From Adenophora triphylla var. japonica (Eukaryota; Streptophyta; Magnoliopsida; Asterales; Campanulaceae), in NCBI GenBank assembly GCA_022495995.1, contig JAFEMH010000933.1:1-64000 (forward strand): 64,000 nt of DNA. Reading direction: 5' to 3'. The number at the start of each line of letters is the position of its first letter. The first letter of the stretch is position 1. Shown here in pieces: positions 21,081 through 30,897 of the stretch. The notes under the pieces are model-generated. The model saw only the letters and a list, made by a program, of their open reading frames with translations, had not been told where the DNA came from and made no database searches. The translations under genes were made by a program, and so were the position numbers.

Positions 21081-22685
21081 TTACTTGGCCTTAGCTTTGC
21101 GGCCTTTGGACCATCTCTTCTCCTCACGGGCACAAATGCCCTTCTCTTTCCAAATCAGCTCTCCATTGTCAACAAGTACGGGTGAAGCCACATTTATTTT
21201 TGAAACATTACGCTTGTGCTTACCCCTCTTTCTTTTCTTTTTATTGGGGTGTCCACCCCCAAACTCAATCTTTTCTTCAACCTGCAAAACACCATTCTCA
21301 CAACCAAGATCAAGAGAGTTATCATGCACAAAAATATTTAAAAATATAGAATCAGATAAATCACTATAACTCTCCTCACTAACTCTCGATTTTGAAGGCC
21401 CTTGTGGTAGATGTGATGGAATCGACTCTTTATGGGAGTCATGTGGGGAGTGATACGACCCGTTACTCCTAGAGTATTGGTCGGCTTTAATGTTACTAGC
21501 CACGGGACAAACGTCCGCATTATCCCCACTTTTCTCACATCCATTCACATCATCTTTAAAAATTGGTAAATCAGTCAGGGCTCCTACACAACTATCATTA
21601 AGGGGAAGGTTCTTGTCATTATTAAACATATCAAACTTGCATTCTTCCCCCATGCCTCTCAAAGACACCACCCCTTGACACACATCAATGGTGGCCTTAG
21701 TGTCAAACATAAATGGCCTCCCAAGCAGAATGGGAGTTTTCAGTTGTTCCTCACTTGATCCCTTCATACACATCACATAAAAGTCAATGGGGATAATAAT
21801 TTTATCAATTTTAACCAACACCCCTTCAATAACCCCTAAAGGTCTTTTGATTGAGAGATCCGCCAATTGCAAGTCTCTCATGGGTGGTTTCAACTCACAT
21901 ACCCCCAAACTTCTAAAAACATGAAAGGGCATCACATTGATGCTTGCCCCAAGATCCAATAAACCTTTAAAATTTTGACCCCCTAGATAAATTGGGATAG
22001 TGAAGCACCCGGGGTCTTTTTGAACATGACTAACTTTTTCATTCTCACTAACCTCATCATTATTATCACAACAATCAATATTATCAAGAGAAGATAGAAA
22101 TACCTCCTCAATTTCCTCACTTTCATCCCACACTGTTGTGATTGACTTTGCTTGCTCAGGTGGGTTTTTCTCTTTCATCAACTCTTGGACAACCTTCACA
22201 AGTTGCTCTACCTGTGTGCCCATCTTTTCAAATGCATCATCTGTATTTCTATTACTTTGCTGCATCTCCATCCTTAACTGCTGGACTGCCAGCTCCCAAG
22301 GCTCTTTATCATGTTGTTCAGGTGGTGGCACATGAAGAGGTTTCACTTGCTGATTATGATGGCCACCCCATGGATTGTATTTGCCATATGGGTTGCCTTG
22401 GGGTGGTGGCCTTGGTACATATCCATTGAAAGCATGTGCCTGTTCAGGATGATAAGAAAAATTTGCTGCACTTGGACACATATTAGTCACATGAGATGAT
22501 AAACCACAATTTGTACAATAATCAGTAATAACATTGGCACCAGCAGAAGTGCCACAAGCAGTCAATTTATCCAATTTATTATTTAAAAGTGCGATCTGCT
22601 TTGAAATATTATCACTAGCATTCAATTCAAGTACCCCCCTTGTTTTAGCCCTCGAACTCTTTTGTTGAGAATTAGCACTCAACAT
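21081..22685 (-). CDS. gag-pro: Athila-like gag nucleocapsid-protease, copy B (534 aa)
   Basis: A continuous frame joins the gag C-terminus to the aspartic protease. The nucleocapsid CCHC knuckle (C-x2-C-x4-H-x4-C, starting YCTNC) is at about residues 54-70. A Pro/Gly-rich linker and coiled-coil-like Glu/Lys segment follow. The retropepsin has an active-site triad written DLGAS and the downstream LLGRPF flap-end motif. The tail is basic (KKKRKRGKHKR) and ends WSKGRKAKAK. Pol is absent downstream. This stretch lacks the 7-bp duplication and stop of copy A. A small replacement near 22735 puts it out of frame with the capsid frame upstream. Confidence 0.9.
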   Translation of the reverse strand: MLSANSQQKSSRAKTRGVLELNASDNISKQIALLNNKLDKLTACGTSAGANVITDYCTNCGLSSHVTNMCPSAANFSYHPEQAHAFNGYVPRPPPQGNPYGKYNPWGGHHNQQVKPLHVPPPEQHDKEPWELAVQQLRMEMQQSNRNTDDAFEKMGTQVEQLVKVVQELMKEKNPPEQAKSITTVWDESEEIEEVFLSSLDNIDCCDNNDEVSENEKVSHVQKDPGCFTIPIYLGGQNFKGLLDLGASINVMPFHVFRSLGVCELKPPMRDLQLADLSIKRPLGVIEGVLVKIDKIIIPIDFYVMCMKGSSEEQLKTPILLGRPFMFDTKATIDVCQGVVSLRGMGEECKFDMFNNDKNLPLNDSCVGALTDLPIFKDDVNGCEKSGDNADVCPVASNIKADQYSRSNGSYHSPHDSHKESIPSHLPQGPSKSRVSEESYSDLSDSIFLNIFVHDNSLDLGCENGVLQVEEKIEFGGGHPNKKKRKRGKHKRNVSKINVASPVLVDNGELIWKEKGICAREEKRWSKGRKAKAK

Positions 22686-22723
22686 CTCAAATAAAGCCTT
22701 AGTTTCTTCCGGGGTCTTGGCTC

Positions 22724-23302
22724 CTATCGAGCCTCCAAAGAAAGATTGTCAACCATTGATTGACCATTGTCATTCAAGCCATCATAAAAGGCTTGGTTCA
22801 GTGAGGGTAATGTGAAATTGTGTTGGGGACATTGCATTAACATTGTATTAAATCTTTCCCATGCCTCATGAAAGGGCTCCCCCACATCTTGGGAAAATGT
22901 CATCAATTTTTGTCTAAAACTAGCCAACAGATGATGTGGGTAATATCTTTTAAGGAACACATCTTGTAACTCTCCCCAAGTACTAATGCTGCTCGGTGCA
23001 AGCATTATCAACCATGTTTTAGCCACTCCCTTAAGAGTGTAAGGAAAACAATTCAATCTAATTTGCTCCTCAGTCACTCCCTGTCTTAACAAAAATTGAG
23101 CAACAACAATAATATACTCTTTCAGGAACGTGAGTGCATCCTCACCAGGCAATCCGTGAAAGCTTGGCAACATGGCAAAGTATTGTCCTTTGACCTCTAG
23201 ATTTTTGGCTGCATCGGACAGCACTATGCAAGAGGTAGATGTGTCTACCCTAGGTCTCAGGAAATCATTCATAGTTTGTGCCGGTGGTGAATGCTTTGCC
23301 AT
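22724..23302 (-). CDS. gag: Athila-like gag capsid, copy B (192 aa)
   Basis: This is the structural capsid region of gag. It has FHGLPGEDALTFLKEY, a central WLIMLAP and STWGELQDVFLKRYYP, the Retrotrans_gag signature. It starts MAKHSPPAQTMNDF. Compared with copy A, bases AAAGAAAG replace GCAGC near 22735, which shifts the frame and ends the protein early. In copy A the same position is in frame and continues to the nucleocapsid. Confidence 0.88.
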   Translation of the reverse strand: MAKHSPPAQTMNDFLRPRVDTSTSCIVLSDAAKNLEVKGQYFAMLPSFHGLPGEDALTFLKEYIIVVAQFLLRQGVTEEQIRLNCFPYTLKGVAKTWLIMLAPSSISTWGELQDVFLKRYYPHHLLASFRQKLMTFSQDVGEPFHEAWERFNTMLMQCPQHNFTLPSLNQAFYDGLNDNGQSMVDNLSLEAR

Positions 23303-23527
23303 CTCGGCTTTCTCTTCCTCTACCTCGGTGGTGGAGGGTTCTGATCCGGTGTCCGAATCCGAGAAAAGGGGATAAAGAGGGGATCGCCCTCAAATGCTTC
23401 CTCAAGAAGCTTAGTGTCTTTAGTTTTATTAAGTCTGTTTATGTTGTCGTTCAATGACACCAATGTAGGCTTCAAAGAACGACGACCTTGCATTCACTAC
23501 CTAACCTACTTGTTTACTTGCAACAAG

Positions 23528-23545
23528 TCCCCGGCAACGGCGCCA
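23528..23545 (-). other. Primer binding site, Athila copy B (tRNA-Asp)
   Basis: The minus strand reads TGGCGCCGTTGCCGGGGA, an exact match to the 3' end complement of plant tRNA-Asp, which primes Athila reverse transcription. It sits 6 bp inside the end of LTR3. Confidence 0.95.
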
Positions 23546-24682
23546 AAAACTAGATGGAGGAAAACTCCCTCTTGTAATAAAAACCGAGCAAGTGTACTCA
23601 CTACCGGTGTAGCAGTATGCAAATGCAGGGGTCGAATCCACAGAGACTCGTTGGTAAACAAGTAAAGTAAAAGCAGTGAATTTTGTAACCACAATTTATA
23701 AAATTGATTTAGAACTAAAAGCATAAAGTAAATAGCACAAACTAACTAAACGAGAAAACAAATTATGAGCAGAGATTCGTAAATTGGATTTCACTTCACC
23801 ATCATTCTATGCAAAATTTCACTTATAAAACATTAACTCAACTTCTAGGGTTCATTCACTTTTGCTAGGATCGACACGGTTAGGTGGCCGGATTACAATC
23901 CTAAATACTCTTTTTAATATTGTAGTGTCTATTACGGTACCACAATATGCCAAGAATACATTAAGCACGAAAGAACAAAAGAACCTAATATTGATCCGCT
24001 TCTATTACGGCACAGACCAAGATATTCAATTAATAGTGGTCTATGTATAAATCGCCCAAATTAATGGCTCAATAAATACCCAATTATTCAAAGATGAGTT
24101 TGTATCTTAACATACGTCTCGAATCTAAGAACAAGAAATTAAAATCTGTTAATGAACTAGAAGAAATTAAATAGAAAGAATTAAAATATTACTGTATAGA
24201 AATCCGGTGAAGATCAAAACAATCTACAAATCTAAGAAATTTAGCTACTCATAATTTACAAATAATAAAAACCTGGATTGATGAATTCTTCTTCTTCAAA
24301 GAATTGTTAAAAGAAAAAAAATACTAAAACTCTAATGATATATTGATATATGATAATATATATATAAATTAATCGTGGCTGCTGAATTATAAATAGGGAA
24401 TAGGTCAAAAACCATGTGCCAAGGCTGCGAAATGTCGAGAATACCCTTTTTGAAAACGCCACTGTTGCTGAAATACGACTTGAGCGCGGCCGCCCTTGTT
24501 TGTTGGCGCGCCCGCGCAAGTGGGCAGAAAGATCACGGCCAGAAAATTCCTTATGTGCGGCCGCCCTTAGCAGAGCAGCGGTAGCCCTAAGCAGCTTCCC
24601 CTTGGCCCAACATTGCATTGCCCGGCCACTGCTTCAAGCTTGGCCCATTTTCCTTGTGCCTTGGCCCCATTTTGCAGCCAGC

Positions 24683-26726
24683 TGTAAGTACCCAAATCCG
24701 GATCGTCCAAATCCGTCAGAAAGTTAACCGAAATCCGTTAACTGGCCCGCTCCAGGTTAACCGGAACTCGTTAAACTCCCCGTTCTTTGCCGTGCTAACG
24801 AGACGCCCCGGATCGCCCGCATCTCGACGCCGAACCGTACTTAACACGTGTCATCACACGTAAAAGCACGGCTTTCCCGAAAACGCATTTTTCGGCACTT
24901 TCCGGGCGTTTCGGACATTTTCCGGATCAGTTATTTTAAAAACGGACAAAACCGGGACCGGGGACAAAATCCCACTTGGCCGGGTGACTCGAGGGGCACG
25001 TGGCGGCCATGTCACCTCCCTCTAGTCACCCTTCAATCAAATTCAAAGGGAATAGACCAAAATACCCCCTGATTTGCAAGCCAAGTCCTACGGACTCACC
25101 GTGCACATTTTCCGAAATTGCCAACAAGTCCTTCAAATTCTCAAAATACCACAAAACCCCCTGGATTCAGGCCAAGTCCGTCCGGACTCCTACTGCAATT
25201 TTCACCCTATAAATAGAAGTTGCTGTCAAAGGCACAAGGACAAAAAATTTACTCCAAAAACTCACCACCCCCACGGCCTAAGCAGTTTTTACCCCTCCCG
25301 AGCTCCCGTTCTGTCTCGATTCGCGTGAAACCTTCGTATTTCGATCAAATACGCCCCTTACAACTTCGAAACAACCTTTCGAATCACTTTACGTGTCCCG
25401 TACACACCTCCCGAGTCAAAGGAGTCGACCCTAGCCATAGGTATAACTCCCTCTCTCTAAATCTCCCGTTCCGTCTCGGTTTACGCGCCAGTCGCTATAA
25501 CCGTTTCGAACGTCATTATCGAAATGTAGACGCCTCCGTCTAACGGGGTCCGATACGTTTTAGCCCCTCGATCCTCTTCTCTTTCCGTAAGAGAAGTAAT
25601 CACGGGTTAAAACGGCGTTCCGACCCCGTTCCGTTACTTTTATTGTCATTTATCAATTCCGGATCGATCGATCCGTTGATCGTCCTTTAATTTCTGTCAT
25701 TTACAATTCCGAGCCGTTTGGCCTCGTTGATCGTCATTTACAATTTCGAGCCGTTTGGCCTCGTTGATCGTCATTTACGAATCCGGATCATTTGATTCCG
25801 TTGATACCGCACTTTAAATACTGTCATTTACAAAGTCCGACCCGTTTGGATCGTGATAGTATTTACTTTTCAAAGTCCGAGTCGCAACCCGATTCGTTGA
25901 TCGCATATCATTTAATACGCATTTTTCCCGTAAAAATCGTTAACAATGTAATGCCCGGTTCAAAACCGGAGTTCGTCCGTCGAACTCTCTTTCAAAACGC
26001 GCGAAATGACGTTTGTCATTCAAACGCTCATCTTTCAAACTCAAAGCCGCCATTTGACACTTAAAATCATTTAATACGCATTTTTCCCGTAAAAATCGTT
26101 AACAATGTAACGCTCGGTTCAAAAAACCGGAGTTCGACCTTCGAACTCCTTTTCAACTCAAAATCGATGTTTGCCACGCAAACGCTCATTTCCGTCTCAA
26201 AACCGACGTTTGCCACGCAAACGCTCATTTCAAACTCAAAACCGACGTTTGTCATTCAAACGCTCGTCTTTTCAAAAGTCACCTAATCAAACGTTTGTCA
26301 TTCAAACCAAGATTAAGCTTGTCATTCAAGCCCCCATTTCAAAAGACACACACACGCACACGATTTCGAGAAAGGTAGAAAGACTCGTCATGCGAGGCGT
26401 TTCGGGCGATCTCATAATACTCTACCCGAAACGTAACTTGACCTCCGAACCTAACAATCTCTGGTACAAAAAAGCTTTTTACTCATTTTTGCTACCAATA
26501 AAAATGATCCCCGTTTTCAAAGCCTTTTCCTAAGTTTTTGCTACCAATAAAAACGACACATTTTCACAATAGTCGTTTCTCAACGTTTGGGCTCAAAATA
26601 CAAAAACCGCGTGGCGACTCCTCATTTTGTTCCTTCCCATGAAGCGAGGTCTCAGACACCAACCCCTCCGTGAAAGACAACCGCCTTTTCCGCGCCCCCC
26701 GCGCGCGAAAAGATCGGGTAATTTCA
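24683..26726 (+). mobile_element. Solo LTR of a Tat-type family (2044 bp), TSD CCAGC
   Basis: Bounded by CCAGC (24678-24682) and CCAGC (26727-26731). The uninterrupted site CCAGCATGTTGGCC is present in LTR1 and LTR2. It starts TGTAAGTACCC and ends TCGGGTAATTTCA. Inside: palindromes AGTCCTACGGACT (25084-25096) and AGTCCGTCCGGACT (25175-25188), TATAAATA (25208-25215), degenerate 35-bp repeats (GTTTGCCACGCAAACGC, TTTGGCCTCGTTGATCGTC), an AC-rich tract, the double stem-loop (26384-26433) and GTGGCGACTCC (about 26613). No internal region is present. Confidence 0.94.
26384..26452 (+). promoter_or_regulatory. Conserved double stem-loop block of Tat LTR (solo LTR 1)
   Basis: Stem 1 CTCG/CGAG with loop TCATG (26384-26396). 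Stem 2 CGTTTCGGG (26398-26406) with CCCGAAACG (26425-26433), nine perfect pairs. TGACCTCCGAAC follows. Confidence 0.72.
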
Positions 26727-27177
26727 CCAGCATGTTGGCCGGCCATGATCTACCTTGGCCACATTTTTGTATCAATTTATATTCGTTTCGTCTCGCGATT
26801 TTCTCGTCGCATTTTGACCAATATAATTACTTCTTTTGCGCTTCGCTCTTTGAGATTTTATTTTTCATTTAATCCCACGAATTTTTATAAATTAAATTCG
26901 TCCAAAAATTCCATATTTCCAGTTCAGTCCCTGAATTTTCCAATATTTCCCATTTAGTCCTTGAAGCTCGTTTATTTCACTATTTTCCTTCTCTGCTCCG
27001 CTCCACTTTATTCCTTTTGCAATTTTTAGCCATAAAATACACCTTTAATCAGCTCTATACCCTGTACTCATAAAATACTCACAAACCACATCAAATACAC
27101 ATAAAAATCGGGAATCAAACACAAAGAAAGCCTAAAAGTGCATCATTTGGATGGGTAAATACACATCCATCAATAGG

Positions 27178-27387
27178 TAGCCCCAGCATTCTTCAAACTG
27201 AACGGCATCACTGTATAATAGTAAGTACCACAAGGAGTAGTAAACGTTGTATTTTCTTGATCTGCTTCAGCCATCTTGATCTGATTATACCCAACAAACC
27301 ATCAACAAAAGACTTGACTTCATAATTCGCCGTTGCATCCACGAGCATGTCTATGTTTGGCAGAGGGAAATCGTCCTTTGGACTGGC
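27178..27387 (-). pseudogene. pol: RT core N-terminal piece, element A
   Basis: This continues the RT from the frame ending at 27388: SPKDDFPLPNIDMLVD, then after a small frameshift near 27290 the GYNQIKMAE and MPFSLKNAGAT motifs. It stops exactly at the Athila target site. The remainder with YVDD continues at 12304. Confidence 0.88.
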
Positions 27388-29688
27388 TTAGTTTAGATCT
27401 CGGAAGTCCACACAAACCCGCACCTTTCCATTTGCCTTGGTGACCGTCACAATATTTGCAAGCCAGGTTGGATATTCAATCACCTTAATGAAGCCCACCC
27501 GCAGGAGTTTCTCGATCTCCTCCTTAACCTGCAAAGACCATTCGGGCTTAATCAGTCGCAACTTTTGTTTGATCGGCTTGGCATCTGCATCTAGGGGTTT
27601 TCGGTGCTCCACAATAGACGTGTCCAATCTCGGCATATCCTTGTAGGACCAAGCAAAAATATCCACAAATTCTTTGAGCAGCTCAATCAGGGCATCGCAT
27701 TCGGCTCCGGAGAAGAAGCTACCAGTCTGTGTCTCTTTGGGCTCCTCGGCTGTTCCCAAATTCACCGTAGTCAATACCTCATCGGCAGCTTGGGCCCGAC
27801 TTTCCTTTTGATCACAAACCTGCTTTGAATTATTATCTAAAAATTGTTCATCTATTGTGTCTGCATTATTTTCGATTGAATCATGCTTAATTATTTTTAA
27901 GTCTTTATGCTCATTTTTAGTTAAGCGTTCAATCGTTAAATTGGCAATTAAGGGATACTCAGAAAGATCGATTATTTCATTAAGAGCAAACGGGAAAATA
28001 GCATCAACAACACGATGATGGTCTTCAGTCGTGAGGACATCAAACCTATCACTAGACTCGAACTCAATTACAAGAGACTCGGAAGACCGACTCAAGACAT
28101 GAGGAGCAAATTTGGACACAGAAGGACCGGGATGAGTTTTCAGTCCGAGCTTCTCGATCATAGTCTCTTTACTGGCAATGGGTCCTTTGAAGGAAGACCA
28201 ATTCTTCAAGGGCATCTCTGCAACTGTCACAAAATTGCGCGGGTCCACCTCCGGCTTATTCTCAATTTCAGGCACAGCTACCACATCATCATCTGAGGAA
28301 AAATCAATCAAATCCTGGGGATCCTTAGCAGCAAGAACCTTCTCCGCAGGCATCTCAACTGTGTGCATAATACTTCCAAATTCTGACAACCCCAGACCTC
28401 CAAACAAATTTACTAAATCTTGACCCACATCCACGGGATCGGCACCACGAATCTTGTCAACTACAGGCTCATTCAAAGCAAGCTTCTCAAACTGATCAAC
28501 ATAGTCAGGTCCCCAAAAATGATAACTATTTTCGTACGTGGCAGTCACACCTGGCCTCCTGGGCAGACTAATGAACATCTCTTTCATTGGGTCCTGGCTG
28601 GTAGAAATCTTTCGTATCACTTCCATCCTTTCTTTCATCTGACTTAACCTCAGCTCTGGACAAGCGAACATCTCACCATTTTCCTTGACAAAATGCTTAT
28701 TGAGAGACCAACTGTAGGGATGTACATCAGGCCTCTTATACTTCTTCCCGGCAATGAAAGTCATCCGCTCCTTGAGTGCCTCAGCTTTGTCATATGCCTT
28801 ATCTTCTTCAGTCACGACATACCCCAAACCTTGCTTGTTTCTTTTAGGCTCAGGCATTTCAATCTTATACTGTCCCTGCTGGCACTTTCCTAATCCCAGG
28901 CCAGGAATGTAATTCATGCTTCGCATCATTCTTAACACAGGAGGAATCATATCTGAGGAAGTTGTCAGATCAATAGCACACACCTGCCCCTTCGGCTTTT
29001 CAATTGTAAACCCGCAAAGCATTAGATTTTCCTGATCAAGCTTAATCTCCATCACAGGCATAGTACTAGTGTTAGTCCCTTCAATGGTGACACTATCTCC
29101 ATAAATAGTTGTCAATATGCCATCCTGGACAAATTTCACGCACTGATGTAGCGTAGAGGCTACTGCTCCAATCTCGTGTATCCAAGGCCTCCCCAACAAT
29201 GCTGAAAACGTAATAGGGATATCAATTACTTGGAACTCTACCGCCATTTCTTTACCTCCGAATAACAAATTCAAGGAAACAATCCCCAAAACTGCCCTAG
29301 AAGTCGAATCATAGGCTTTGATGGTTTGGTTGGACGGTTTGAGACTCGTTGCATCAATATCCAGCATGCTCATCATTTTTTCCGGAAGCACATTCATGGC
29401 TGAGCCATTATCCACCAACACGTGAGGGATTCAGCGTCCCTCCAAAGGCACGGTAATATGCAAAGACTCATTGTGCTTTGACCCATAGGGAGGCAAATCA
29501 AGCTCTGTGAAAGTGATAATATTTCCGTATTGGGCTGTCCCAATCAACTGACATGGTTCGTCCGGGGTTACGTTGACAGATACCCTAGTCTTGGATAGAG
29601 CTTCTTCCAACTTCAGCTTATGGGGATAAGACGAGGTAAGAAACAACCACAAATAAATGTCGGCTTGAGTTCTCTTCAGCTGAGTCAA
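27388..29688 (-). pseudogene. pro-pol: Protease, G-patch-like segment and RT start, element A
   Basis: The protease has active site VDNGSAMNVLP and LLGRPWIHEIGAV; the usual DTG/DSG is DNG here. Next comes a G-patch-like segment (YIPGLGLGKCQQG ... GLGYV), then a linker and the RT start (VKEEIEKLLRVGFI, YPTWLANIV, VCVDFRDLN). One TGA at 29431 lies between GR and IPHV; a C-to-T change in CGA would explain it. A TAA at 27388 follows DLN. Otherwise the reading frame is continuous with gag upstream. Confidence 0.9.
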
Positions 29689-29745
29689 AATTGGATCATC
29701 CTGGACTATCTCCTCTCCAGCTCGTCTATAAGGATTTCGCGAAGC

Positions 29746-30846
29746 TTATGGATCTAAAACTGCGATTCCCTTGTCTTTTCCAGACGGTCCAGCACTATAT
29801 GTACCCAACATTCTGCCTGACCTGGTAAGCAAATTGACTTCCTTATCATCTTCATCTACAAAGCATTTGCTAGCTTTTTTAAGTTCAACCAATGTCAATG
29901 GAGCCGAGCGAGTACTGTAAGGCCAGGCTGCCTGCCTTATCTGATTTACTGACAAAGGTGCTTCCAAACTAGCTGCCACCTTAATTTCTTCCAAAGAGAG
30001 TGGAGAATCTTTCGGAACTATGAAAGAAATAGCATTGATAACCAACTGCTCCTCATACTCATCATAATCTACAGAATTATTTAACTCATGCAAATCATCG
30101 AGGTACAAAACATAACATAAATTGTCTTTCATTTCATCAACAATATGGGTTACATTAGAAATGACTTCCTTGGACTTACAATCATCACTACAGTTGTCAC
30201 CTACAGACTCACCAAATTCTAGCATGTTCACAAAGTGGCTACTGCCAAAATCAATCAAATTAACACCATTGCTCGGCAGAGGGTTCTTGACAATGTTCGG
30301 ACGAGGAGATTTCTCAATCTTCTTTTCATCAACCAATATTTGAATGATCTTCTTCAGAGTGACACAAGCGTTGGTAGTATGCCCAGGGTATTGGTGAAAT
30401 CTGCAGTACTTTGTATCAAGGTTGGGGTTAGGAATGGGAGGATTGTAGTTATCCAGCGGCATAATCATTTCAGTCCTGATCAAATCGTTAAAGACCTCCT
30501 CGGTAGTCATACCCAAATCATCAAACCTTTGCTGCTGTCGAGGTTGGAACCTTTCGCAATTCTGCCCACTGCTAATTCCACCTTGCAAGTTGTTGACACT
30601 GCTATCTTTAGTCACCTCCTTCCCTTTTGGAGCCATTGAGGAAACTGGATTAGCGGTTCTATAACGGTATCCTCCACCTCCACTGCTACCACTAACATTG
30701 GTACTCGGGGCAAGGTTGAAAAGTCTATTCTCACTTCGGGCACCCATCCCTACCATCTCTCTCAAGTCACGGTACCATCCCTTCCCAATAGCTTCACGCA
30801 ACACCTGCTTCACACAAGACAAGAAAATGTCCTTTTGGTCTTGCAA
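29746..30846 (-). pseudogene. gag: Gag nucleocapsid region, element A
   Basis: This is in the same frame as the capsid region upstream and protease downstream. The zinc-knuckle-like motif is KYCRFHQYPGHTTNACVTLKK at about 30410-30350. NPLPSNGVNLIDFG follows, and further on AAWPYSTRSAPLT, which matches AVWPYANQGPPT in element C near 60370. A TAA ends it after VLDP. The frame continues without a shift to the protease. Confidence 0.9.
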
Positions 30847-30897
30847 AGGAATTGGCTCGGATAACTCATTTAGCTTAGCATTCCACCTTTTGTAAAA

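Larger units (their letters stand above)
23552..27172 (-). mobile_element. LTR3 (5' LTR), Athila-like, interrupted
   Basis: Starts AGATGGAGG (terminal T to A) and ends CATCCATCA. Removing the 2044-bp solo LTR and one 5-bp target copy leaves 1572 bp, against 1570 and 1571 bp for LTR1 and LTR2. This confirms both boundaries. Confidence 0.93.
12305..27177 (-). mobile_element. Athila-like pol-less insertion with three LTRs, TSD ATAGG
   Basis: The block begins after ATAGG (12305-12309) and ends before ATAGG (27173-27177), a perfect 5-bp target duplication. Order: LTR1 12310-13879, internal A 13880-17928, LTR2 17929-19499, internal B 19500-23551, LTR3 23552-27172 (itself interrupted). Termini are TGATGG...CCATCA. 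Transcription is to the left. Each internal region keeps only gag and protease, with no RT, RNase H or integrase. One duplication around three LTRs means one insertion, followed by LTR-LTR unequal recombination or insertion of a tandem cDNA. Confidence 0.92.
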
